Position numbers and translations under genes: made by a program. The notes below the pieces were generated by a model. It was not told the DNA's origin. It did not search any database and saw only the letters and a program-made list of their open reading frames with translations. Source: Caldithrix sp. (GTDB lineage: Bacteria; KSB1; UBA2214; DYKH01). From it: a stretch of DNA of 9,821 nucleotides. Of this stretch, positions 1 through 4,743 are shown one piece after another. The stretch is taken from positions 1-9,821 of the forward strand of contig DYKH01000177.1 in assembly GCA_020722685.1 (NCBI GenBank). Reading direction: 5' to 3'. Every line of letters starts with the position of its first letter. Positions within the stretch are counted from its first letter, which is position 1.

Positions 1-792
1 GTTTTCGACGATTTCTTTTTGTCTAACGAAAAACCATCTGAATTAGACGCATCACATGTGGACTGGGTCCAAGACGCACCTATGATTGCCCCAAGACAAC
101 CCGAGGTCGATGGCTTGACCGGTTTTAATACAACGATCATGGGCGGTGCGCCAAAATACGGCAACACAAACGTAAATGGCGGCACGCTTTTGCTCTATGG
201 TGGTCCGTCGGTAGGCACTGGCACATCCGTTGTTCAGATTGCAACCGCACCTGGCACAACCAGCGGAACTAACTGGAGCTCGCCAAGCGCAGCTCTTACG
301 ATTGATGGAGCTGGCAACCTCACGCTGGACAGAGGCACAAGCACCACAATACGCAGTCTAACCTATGTATGGCCGACCAACCAAGTTGCTGGCGCTCTGA
401 TGAACGGTGGTTCAGGTACACTGACATGGACCGCACTGCCAATCGAGGTGGGCTTTGCATGTGGTGATGAGACAAACGCCATCACAGTTGGTACAAACAA
501 AGTTACATTCCGTGTTCCATCTGCGTTCACACTTACTGCTGTGCGCGCTAGCCTGGCGACTGCACAAACAAGCGGCAATATCTTCACGGTCGATATCAAG
601 GAAAATGGCACCTCAGTACTATCGACTCTTATTACGATTGACAATACCGAAAAGACCTCCGTTACTGCGGCTACTCAGCCGGTGATCAGTGACAGCGCAA
701 TCGCCGACGATGCCGAGATCACGGTGGACGTCACACAAATCGGTGATGGCACAGCCAAAGGATTGAAAGTATGGCTTATTGGGCATCGCTAA
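1..792 (+). CDS. Phage tail fibre / appendage protein, 5'-partial
   Basis: Structural protein of the virion surface, probably a trimeric tail fibre or spike component. The frame is open from base 1. A TTG at 19 could start a 257-aa protein, but it has no ribosome binding site in front of it and the codons before it (VFDDFF) read as coding, so I treat the gene as cut by the left edge. The middle (about residues 50-140 counted from the TTG) is rich in Gly, Thr, Ser and Asn (NVNGGTLLLYGG, LTIDGAGNLTLDRG, NGGSGTLTW), typical of beta-helical fibre shafts. The last ~115 residues, from GFACGDETNAI near residue 145 to KGLKVWLIGHR, look like a C-terminal beta domain I recall from many phage appendage proteins (conserved GDE.T.ITTG, LT..RASL, IDNTEKTS, DDAEI, AKGLKV.LIG). 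It precedes a membrane-protein cassette. The structural role is solid; receptor binding is inferred. Confidence 0.8.
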   Translation, partial: VFDDFFLSNEKPSELDASHVDWVQDAPMIAPRQPEVDGLTGFNTTIMGGAPKYGNTNVNGGTLLLYGGPSVGTGTSVVQIATAPGTTSGTNWSSPSAALTIDGAGNLTLDRGTSTTIRSLTYVWPTNQVAGALMNGGSGTLTWTALPIEVGFACGDETNAITVGTNKVTFRVPSAFTLTAVRASLATAQTSGNIFTVDIKENGTSVLSTLITIDNTEKTSVTAATQPVISDSAIADDAEITVDVTQIGDGTAKGLKVWLIGHR

Positions 793-825
793 TACTTAGA
801 CTTAGGTGAATAACAATTATCGAAT

Positions 826-1095
826 ATGAGTGATAGATTCCGTAGCCATTTCTGGGGCATTATCGAACGCGTCATAGCGCTTGCGATTCTTGGCGCATTT
901 GGCCTGTGGATCCGGGCTGAGGTGCAGGTACCGCTACGTGATTATGTTACCGCCAAGGAACACGCTGCTGCGATGTCGGCAATCGACGAGCGCTTGCGGC
1001 GCGTGGAAGACGCGCTCGCTAATAATTACGATTTCCAGCGTGAGGTTCTGCAGCGCCTCGCCAGGATTGAAGCAAAAATAGAGGAGAGAAAATAA
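826..1095 (+). CDS. Small membrane-anchored coiled-coil protein (lysis cassette candidate)
   Basis: An 89-aa protein with one predicted membrane segment near the N-terminus (about residues 12-30, IIERVIALAILGAFGLWI). A charged helical tail follows (about 40-89) with heptad-like spacing, ending RIEAKIEERK, so a coiled coil is likely. One N-terminal anchor followed by a coiled coil is the layout of inner-membrane spanins (Rz type) and of some holin-associated proteins, but no family-specific motif is visible. The ATG at 826 has only a weak AGGTGA far upstream. The stop lies one base before the next gene, which is also a membrane protein, so the two are surely co-transcribed. The role in lysis is inferred from topology and neighbours; a virion or superinfection function remains possible. 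Confidence 0.72.
   Translation: MSDRFRSHFWGIIERVIALAILGAFGLWIRAEVQVPLRDYVTAKEHAAAMSAIDERLRRVEDALANNYDFQREVLQRLARIEAKIEERK
1082..1086 (+). promoter_or_regulatory. Shine-Dalgarno site for the 77-aa membrane protein
   Basis: AGGAG sits ten bases before the ATG at 1097, inside the last codons of the preceding gene. It is one of the few convincing ribosome binding sites in the window and fixes the downstream start. Confidence 0.6.
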
Positions 1096-1096
1096 A

Positions 1097-1330
1097 ATGT
1101 ATGGTCTATTGTCTTTTCTGAGCGAACCAGGCGGGAAAGTGTCCGCTACACGGATCGGACTGTTACTTGTGATCCTTTTAATTCTTTTGCCGCGTGCAAT
1201 TGTGGCGTGGAAAACCAGCCAAATGCCGCCGCTGTCATGGGAAGAAACAAGCATGGTCCTCGGGGCACTCGGTGTTAAAATGCTGCAGAGACCAAAGGAA
1301 ACGTTAAATCGAACATTTCCGAAACAATGA
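1097..1330 (+). CDS. Holin-like single-span membrane protein
   Basis: A 77-aa protein with a short polar N-terminus (MYGLLSFLSEPGGKVSATR), one strongly hydrophobic segment at about residues 20-37 (IGLLLVILLILLPRAIVAW) and a C-terminal part LSWEETSMVLGALGVKMLQR that may form a second, weaker membrane-associated helix. The pattern EPGGKVSATR-(membrane)-W-(Gly-rich helix)-Q resembles a family of small phage membrane proteins that I know from lysis regions, often called putative holins without experiment. The start is supported by an AGGAG ten bases upstream, and it begins one base after the preceding stop. Its own stop overlaps the next start (ATGA at 1327). A holin role is likely but not proven, since two neighbours are also membrane proteins. 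Confidence 0.78.
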   Translation: MYGLLSFLSEPGGKVSATRIGLLLVILLILLPRAIVAWKTSQMPPLSWEETSMVLGALGVKMLQRPKETLNRTFPKQ

Positions 1331-1500
1331 AAATAATAGTTAGCTTTCTCTTAGGTGCTGGTGTTGGCATTTGTGGAACTGGCCTGTTAGGTGCCATTAC
1401 TGGTAACAGAGCATTGATAGCGTTACTTTCGTTCTATGGCGGCGTGATAGTGAGTTTCTTCACTTTTGTCTTAATGGCACAAGCCGCCAAAGACGAATAA
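1327..1500 (+). CDS. Two-span 57-aa membrane protein, class II holin-like
   Basis: A short gene below common length cut-offs, starting at the ATG that overlaps the previous TGA and ending TAA at 1500. The product is 57 aa: MKIIVSFLLGAGVGICGTG..., a first hydrophobic helix at about residues 3-24, a short polar turn TGNR at 25-28, a second helix at about 29-52 (ALIALLSFYGGVIVSFFTF) and a charged tail AAKDE. Two spans with both ends probably on the cytoplasmic side is the class II holin/pinholin layout. The Gly-rich first helix could pack like a pinholin helix. The ATGA coupling and the membrane-protein neighbours support a real gene. It could be the holin, with the 77-aa neighbour as antiholin or the reverse; the sequence does not decide. 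Confidence 0.68.
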   Translation: MKIIVSFLLGAGVGICGTGLLGAITGNRALIALLSFYGGVIVSFFTFVLMAQAAKDE

Positions 1501-1510
1501 AAAAAGAGCC

Positions 1511-1714
1511 ATGAAATCACTAAACACATACTTCAGAGGAAAGCGCCGGAGGCGTTCAAATGCGCATCCCGGCTTTAAAGCTGTTGCGACATCAATCGCC
1601 CGCCGTCAGCATCTACCGATCGAACGCGCGCGGGCAATTCTTGCAGCTCGAACGCGATCTGCTTCGGCTGCAGCTAAACGGCGCAATCCGCGATTGCGTA
1701 GGGTTAAAGGTTAA
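1511..1714 (+). CDS. Small highly basic phage protein
   Basis: A 67-aa protein with 21 Lys/Arg and a single acidic residue (E38), so it almost certainly binds nucleic acid or another polyanion. The N-terminus carries RGKRRRR (9-15). The rest, HPGFKAVATSIARRQ and then ARAILAARTRSASAAAKRRNPRLRRVKG, matches a pattern I recall in small unannotated phage proteins: GFKAV...IA, A.AILA..TR.AS.AAK..NPRL..VKG. The probable helix from about 20 to 48 pairs with a basic C-terminal tail. It begins ten bases after the preceding stop with only a weak AAGAG ahead. The function is unknown; a role in DNA packaging or condensation is a guess from charge alone. Confidence 0.72.
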   Translation: MKSLNTYFRGKRRRRSNAHPGFKAVATSIARRQHLPIERARAILAARTRSASAAAKRRNPRLRRVKG

Positions 1715-1750
1715 AAGATCAGGGTTTGTTCTTTGCCATAGGCGTTTCGG

Positions 1751-2617
1751 GTGAAAACAAGCGTAAAATCGCCAAAGCACAACCTTGTTGTTGTGTCTGA
1801 CTTGCATTGCGGTTCAAGGTTGGGGTTATGCCCACCGCGCGTCGTACTGGACGAGGGAAACCGCGTATCACTTAACGAAGGCCAGGCCCAGCTTTGGGAA
1901 TGGTGGCAAGAGTTCTGGGGAAAATGGGTGCCAATGGTGACAAGAGGCGAACCATACGATGTAGTCGTCAATGGCGACGTAGTTGATGGAGCGCCTTATA
2001 ATAGCACCGCCCAGATGAGCGCTAATCCATCGGACCAAGAACGAATTGCCATTGCCTGCCTTGAGCCGATTGTTAAAAGACTACATTCTGTCGGTGGCTC
2101 GCTCTTTATGATCCGAGGCACGGAAACGCATGTAGGTAAATCAGCGGCGGACGAGGAACGTATTGCGCGTGCCTTGGGAGCTAAGCCGGACAAAACCGGC
2201 CATTACGCCAGATGGGACCTTTGGAAGCGCGTTGGAGAAGGGCTGGTGCACATCTTGCACCACATCGGCGTAACAAGCAGCAGCGCCCACGAAGCAAGCG
2301 CGGTCAATGCCGAGCTGACTGCGGCTTACTACGAGGCAGCGCGTACTGGGAAACAACCGCCTGATGTGATCATAAGGTCGCATAGGCACAGAGCAATTAA
2401 AGTTGATGTGCCTGTGCACACAAAACGGCATGGTGTACAATTCGCTTCTGCGGTGACGACACCAGGATGGCAACTGAAGACGCCGTTTTCATGGCGGATC
2501 GCAGGCGCCAGACAAACGTTACCACAGATAGGCGGCCTTCTGGTGCGTCAAGGCGATAGAAGCCTTTATACGGAATTTAGAGTATGGAGCATCGAACGAA
2601 GCGAGACAGAGGTATAA
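1751..2617 (+). CDS. Calcineurin-like metallophosphoesterase
   Basis: A 288-aa protein of the binuclear-metal phosphoesterase fold (MRE11/calcineurin superfamily). Visible metal-site motifs in order are SDLHCGS with D17 and H19, NGDVVDG with D76 and D79, RGTETHVG with H127 in place of the usual GNHD/E, HHIG with H170/H171, and RSHRHR with H211 and H213 in place of GHTH. These substitutions are familiar from phage-borne members, so the enzyme is probably active on a phosphodiester or phosphomonoester; the substrate is unknown. Start: an in-frame TAG at 1739-1741 and the first candidate, GTG at 1751, nine bases later leave little choice, although no ribosome binding site is seen. It overlaps the next gene by 34 bases. 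A nuclease or DNA-end-processing role is possible but inferred. Confidence 0.88.
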   Translation: MKTSVKSPKHNLVVVSDLHCGSRLGLCPPRVVLDEGNRVSLNEGQAQLWEWWQEFWGKWVPMVTRGEPYDVVVNGDVVDGAPYNSTAQMSANPSDQERIAIACLEPIVKRLHSVGGSLFMIRGTETHVGKSAADEERIARALGAKPDKTGHYARWDLWKRVGEGLVHILHHIGVTSSSAHEASAVNAELTAAYYEAARTGKQPPDVIIRSHRHRAIKVDVPVHTKRHGVQFASAVTTPGWQLKTPFSWRIAGARQTLPQIGGLLVRQGDRSLYTEFRVWSIERSETEV

Positions 2618-2985
2618 CGTACGCCCAGTTCATGGCGTTGACTGAGTCTATACTCGCGCCACAGAAACCTGAGAACAGTTTTACGTTGGCCGAGTATCGT
2701 GAGTGGGCAAGACAGAATGGGTTTAACTTTAATGACTCATTCTTCCGGCATCGGCTTGATAAGGCCGTGAAACAAGGCAGATTACAAGTTACAAAATGCT
2801 TGATCCCAAATGAAGAAGGCGTCCTCCGAATCACAAAATGTTATTACTTCCCAAAAAACAATGGAAAAGCTCGACCTGTTGAAACAATTTATGCAAACAG
2901 TGCGAGCAGACATAGAACAGCTGCCCAAAGTCAAAAGATTCTTGGGCGAAGATATGATAAAAATCCTGGAGAAGAGATACAATGA
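2584..2985 (+). CDS. Probable winged-helix protein
   Basis: The first ~95 residues of this 133-aa product look like a helix-rich domain with a beta wing: ITYAQFMALTESILA, FTLAEYREWARQNGF, SFFRHRLDKAVKQGRL, then two strand-like stretches LQVTKCLIPNEEG and VLRITKCYYFPKN. Helix-helix-recognition helix-wing is the order of a winged helix, so DNA binding is likely (a regulator or a packaging small subunit are both conceivable). The C-terminal 41 residues, after N92 at 2859, look unlike the rest: only 7 of 41 codons end in G or C, against roughly half before this point. A second frame (2810-3091) looks more coding over that stretch, so the true end may differ. The stop overlaps the lipoprotein start in an ATGA. 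The start ATG lies 34 bases inside the phosphoesterase gene. Confidence 0.68.
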   Translation: MEHRTKRDRGITYAQFMALTESILAPQKPENSFTLAEYREWARQNGFNFNDSFFRHRLDKAVKQGRLQVTKCLIPNEEGVLRITKCYYFPKNNGKARPVETIYANSASRHRTAAQSQKILGRRYDKNPGEEIQ

Positions 2986-3091
2986 ATATAAACAGATGGA
3001 CTCAAATGCTTGCAACTGCAGCTCTGGCTGTGTTGCTTGTAAGCTGCGCAACTGTGGACAAAACTCTAATCGGCACAACAATCATGGTTGA
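2810..3091 (+). CDS. Possible overlapping gene or frameshifted extension, helical protein
   Basis: A 93-aa frame lying inside the 3' part of the winged-helix gene and running on into the lipoprotein gene. From the internal ATG at 2861 it reads MEKLDLLKQFMQTVRADIEQ, then LPKVKRFLGEDMIKILEKRY, an amphipathic, charge-patterned helix typical of a real protein. Between 2861 and 2989, 22 of 43 codons end in G or C, matching the neighbours, whereas the competing frame has 7 of 41. The last ~30 residues (DSNACNCSSG and on) overlap the lipoprotein signal sequence and look like a shadow. Either this is a separate overlapping gene starting at 2810 or 2861, or it is the true C-terminus of the winged-helix protein reached by a +1 shift or an indel near the A6 run at 2853-2858. 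No ribosome binding site is seen for either start. Confidence 0.4.
   Translation: MKKASSESQNVITSQKTMEKLDLLKQFMQTVRADIEQLPKVKRFLGEDMIKILEKRYNEYKQMDSNACNCSSGCVACKLRNCGQNSNRHNNHG
2853..2859 (+). other. A-AAA-AAC heptamer in slippery phase
   Basis: The run AAAAAAC falls in the winged-helix frame as CCA-AAA-AAC, the exact zero-frame phase of a canonical -1 slippery heptamer. A -1 slip would add only seven residues (QWKSSTC) before a TGA at 2880-2882. Reaching the better-looking frame needs +1. It is noted because the coding signal changes frame at this spot; I see no strong stimulatory hairpin directly downstream. Confidence 0.25.
2968..2977 (+). promoter_or_regulatory. Shine-Dalgarno region for the lipoprotein gene
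   Basis: GGAGAAGAGA ends four bases before the ATG at 2982. It supports independent initiation at that codon as well as coupling through the ATGA overlap, and it fixes the lipoprotein start. Confidence 0.55.
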
Positions 3092-3374
3092 TCGTCTGAT
3101 GTCAAGCTGGGCGAACTACGTCACTGAAGCTCGCGGAACTCCCGATTTCCCGAAAGATGTGCTGGCCGAGCAAGAAAATACGGTACGGATCCTGTACCGG
3201 CGATATCAACTTGCCTGGCAGGCATACGATGCATTACGTCATATGCCGGATCCGGAAGTGAAACAAGATGCCGCTGCCGAGCTTGATGAAACAGCGCAAA
3301 AGCTGGCGGCGACTATAAAACAGTCTATGGATTATGGATATACTAAGCATATTAATAAGAGAGATAGTCATTAA
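2982..3374 (+). CDS. Phage-encoded lipoprotein
   Basis: A 130-aa protein with a classical lipoprotein signal: n-region MNINRWTQ, hydrophobic core MLATAALAVLLV and lipobox L19-V20-S21-C22 followed by Ala, which predicts lipidation at C22 and, without an Asp at +2, outer-membrane sorting. The mature ~108 residues are helical and charged (VDRLMSSWANYVTEARG, then ILYRRYQLAWQAYDAL, then AAELDETAQKLAATIKQS). The ATG is well placed after GGAGAAGAGA. I recall similar short lipoproteins beside a small 'KP.IT..DWE' protein in other phages, as here. Possible roles are an outer-membrane spanin, although it is longer than Rz1 and not proline-rich, or a superinfection-exclusion lipoprotein. Its function is unproven. 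Confidence 0.8.
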   Translation: MNINRWTQMLATAALAVLLVSCATVDKTLIGTTIMVDRLMSSWANYVTEARGTPDFPKDVLAEQENTVRILYRRYQLAWQAYDALRHMPDPEVKQDAAAELDETAQKLAATIKQSMDYGYTKHINKRDSH

Positions 3375-3513
3375 CGCTCCTGCTCTAGCTCTTGAGCTAG
3401 TCAGGCTGTTTAATAAACCTGAAATCACAGAACAGGACTGGGAAGAAGCACGTAAACGCGTGCGCAAGTCCTATGAAGATTATATCAAGGAAGCCCAAGA
3501 AAATTCTAAGTGA
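3334..3513 (+). CDS. Small 59-aa phage protein overlapping the lipoprotein gene
   Basis: A gene below usual length cut-offs, in a different frame from both neighbours, ending TGA at 3511-3513. The product is MDILSILIREIVINAPALAL..., then LVRLFNKPEITEQDWEEARK, ending YEDYIKEAQENSK. The first ~30 residues are hydrophobic or amphipathic, perhaps a membrane-associated helix, and the rest is a charged helix. The segment NAPAL...LF.KP.IT..DWE..R.....YEDY resembles a small protein I have seen next to phage lipoproteins, which supports it as real. The ATG at 3334 overlaps the lipoprotein gene by 41 bases and lacks a ribosome binding site, so translation is probably coupled. A later non-ATG start is possible. 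The function is unknown; its context suggests it works with the lipoprotein. Confidence 0.62.
   Translation: MDILSILIREIVINAPALALELVRLFNKPEITEQDWEEARKRVRKSYEDYIKEAQENSK
3379..3405 (+). repeat. Strong inverted repeat just after the lipoprotein stop
   Basis: CTAGCT (3385-3390) and AGCTAG (3395-3400) form a perfect 6-bp stem around a CTTG loop. The flanks CCTG (3379-3382) and CAGG (3402-3405) extend it across a 2/1-base bulge. It begins five bases after the lipoprotein stop codon. No T-run follows (GTTTAATAA), so it is not a standard terminator; it may slow ribosomes, protect a 3' end or control the 59-aa frame it lies in. It could also be chance, because the same bases encode ALALEL. Confidence 0.35.
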
Positions 3514-3515
3514 CT

Positions 3516-4385
3516 ATGGAAGCGTTACCGCAACGGCAGAACTGTTGTGATTCGACCTGTCAAGATGTCGTAACTGTTGCTGTGCCCGGGCCGCAAGGGC
3601 CAGCTGGCCAAAACGGTGCGCCAGGAACTAACGGTACCAACGGCATCAGCGCATTTACGCATACAACTGCAGCTTTCACGATGCCAGCGGTTAGTTCCAG
3701 TGTTACTGTGTCAGTTGGAGAAAACCGTTTCATGGCCGTCGGTATGCTTTTGCAGATCGAAAACTGCGGGTATCTGTTTGTAAGCGCTTTACCAGGAGGG
3801 GTTACAACTTCGGTGACACTGGTCAACGCTGGCACGGCTGGCAACGTAATACCAGGCACGTCAGTGCCGTCTGGATCGCTTGTCTGCCCGTCGATAGCAA
3901 GTAGCATCTCATGTGCACCAGACGACGCTTATTACTGGCTCAGGCACGCCGATACTGATCTGCCTAATGGTGTCGCGCTCGATACAACAAACGGTTATCT
4001 GAAGCTTAGCGGTGGTACGGGCATTCCAGCTGGGGTGAACCAGATCCCAGATGAAGACATCGAGTATGACGAGCAAAATCTTGGCACAGGCACAACGATT
4101 AACTGGAATACTGGATTTAGGGTTTTCTATAAATACCTGACAGAAAATGCTGCGCTGACATTCTCAAATGAAGTGGGTGGTAAGCAGATTCTTGTCATTG
4201 TCCGGCAAAACACCACCACAGCCTACTCATGCTCGTTTACGCCTACTACAGGCACAATCAGATGGGCCGGCGGCACTGCACCTAACTTAGCTTCAGTTTC
4301 GCTCGGTTCATATAACGTGTTCAGCTTTGTTAAATCGAAGACCGCAGACGTCATCATAGGCACTGCTTTGACCAATGCTTACTGA
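3516..4385 (+). CDS. Collagen-like phage fibre protein with three modules
   Basis: A 289-aa virion protein from ATG 3516; a GTG at 3510 overlapping the previous stop (GTGA) would add two residues. The N-terminus has a Cys cluster (C10, C11, C15). Collagen-type Gly-X-Y triplets follow, with Gly at 25, 28, 31, 34, 37, 40 and 43 (GPQGPAGQNGAPGTNGTNG), which suggests trimerisation. Residues ~48-130 form a beta domain with FTMPAVSSSVTVSVGENRFM, GMLLQIENCGYLFV and IPGTSVPSG, a pattern known from phage fibre and collar-type proteins. The last ~95 residues, from INWNTG at 195, form a second beta domain with LTF, GGKQILVIVRQN and WAGGTAPNL that is clearly related to the C-terminus of the gene at 4740. 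The likely role is a head or tail appendage that contacts the host surface. Confidence 0.82.
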   Translation: MEALPQRQNCCDSTCQDVVTVAVPGPQGPAGQNGAPGTNGTNGISAFTHTTAAFTMPAVSSSVTVSVGENRFMAVGMLLQIENCGYLFVSALPGGVTTSVTLVNAGTAGNVIPGTSVPSGSLVCPSIASSISCAPDDAYYWLRHADTDLPNGVALDTTNGYLKLSGGTGIPAGVNQIPDEDIEYDEQNLGTGTTINWNTGFRVFYKYLTENAALTFSNEVGGKQILVIVRQNTTTAYSCSFTPTTGTIRWAGGTAPNLASVSLGSYNVFSFVKSKTADVIIGTALTNAY

Positions 4386-4743
4386 TTTCCCATACTGGCA
4401 ATGTACAGGCGGCTACCTATGGCCGTCATGCACGATGGGCAACGGCAACACCTTCCCGGGCAGCAGCACTTGGATATGGGCCTATCCACGTGTCCCGGCT
4501 AATCAGAACCGGTTCGTTATCACGGCTTACAACCCAAACCCGTTTAGCATGGAAGTGAAATGGACCGAATTCCCATCTACTCATGTAAATGGGCCGCCGG
4601 TATCAACGACCATAGGACCATATGCGTCAGCTGTTATTGCCAGTACATGGGACGGGAGCCTGGTAGCTGACTCTACAACAGGCGAAGTGTGGGTGAACGG
4701 GTCCAAACTCGGCGACATACAAGGGGAGTTTGACGCGACATGA
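4375..4743 (+). CDS. Hypothetical protein, Ig-like beta sandwich likely
   Basis: A 122-aa protein I do not recognise. Its N-terminus is rich in Trp, Tyr, Cys and Gly (FPYWQCTGGYLWPSCTMGNG). From about residue 45 the alternating hydrophobic pattern FVITAYNPNPFSMEVKWTEF, VSTTIGPYASAVIAST and GEVWVNGSKLGDI looks like a small beta sandwich of the Ig or fibronectin kind, common as add-on domains of virion proteins. The ATG at 4375 lies 11 bases inside the previous gene and has no ribosome binding site; the stop overlaps the next start in ATGA. Sitting between two fibre genes with a shared C-terminal domain, it is probably another virion appendage or a fibre-associated factor. That role rests on context alone. 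Confidence 0.7.
   Translation: MLTDFPYWQCTGGYLWPSCTMGNGNTFPGSSTWIWAYPRVPANQNRFVITAYNPNPFSMEVKWTEFPSTHVNGPPVSTTIGPYASAVIASTWDGSLVADSTTGEVWVNGSKLGDIQGEFDAT

Noticed and set aside
363..644. 93-aa minus-strand and 76-aa (455-685) plus-strand frames within the first fibre gene
   Set aside because: Both are out-of-frame readings of a repetitive Thr/Gly-rich fibre sequence without coding features of their own.
1560..1754. 64-aa plus-strand frame overlapping the basic protein gene
   Set aside because: It shares nearly all its length with the basic 67-aa gene, which has a recognisable phage pattern; the alternative product has none.
2186..2202. GCCGG/CCGGC hairpin with ACAAAA loop in the phosphoesterase gene
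   Set aside because: A five-base stem in mid-gene with no T-run or regulatory context is expected by chance.
2853..2882. Programmed -1 frameshift at A-AAA-AAC giving a 99-aa product
   Set aside because: The -1 frame stops after seven codons (TGA at 2880), and no strong downstream stimulatory structure is evident, so a -1 event alone does not explain the coding signal. The frame change itself is kept as a finding.
3181..3255. Palindromes: CGGTAC/GTACCG around GGATCC (3181-3199) and CCGGATCCGG (3246-3255)
   Set aside because: Both are inside the lipoprotein coding region with good codon use. They are short and not repeated elsewhere, so probably chance.
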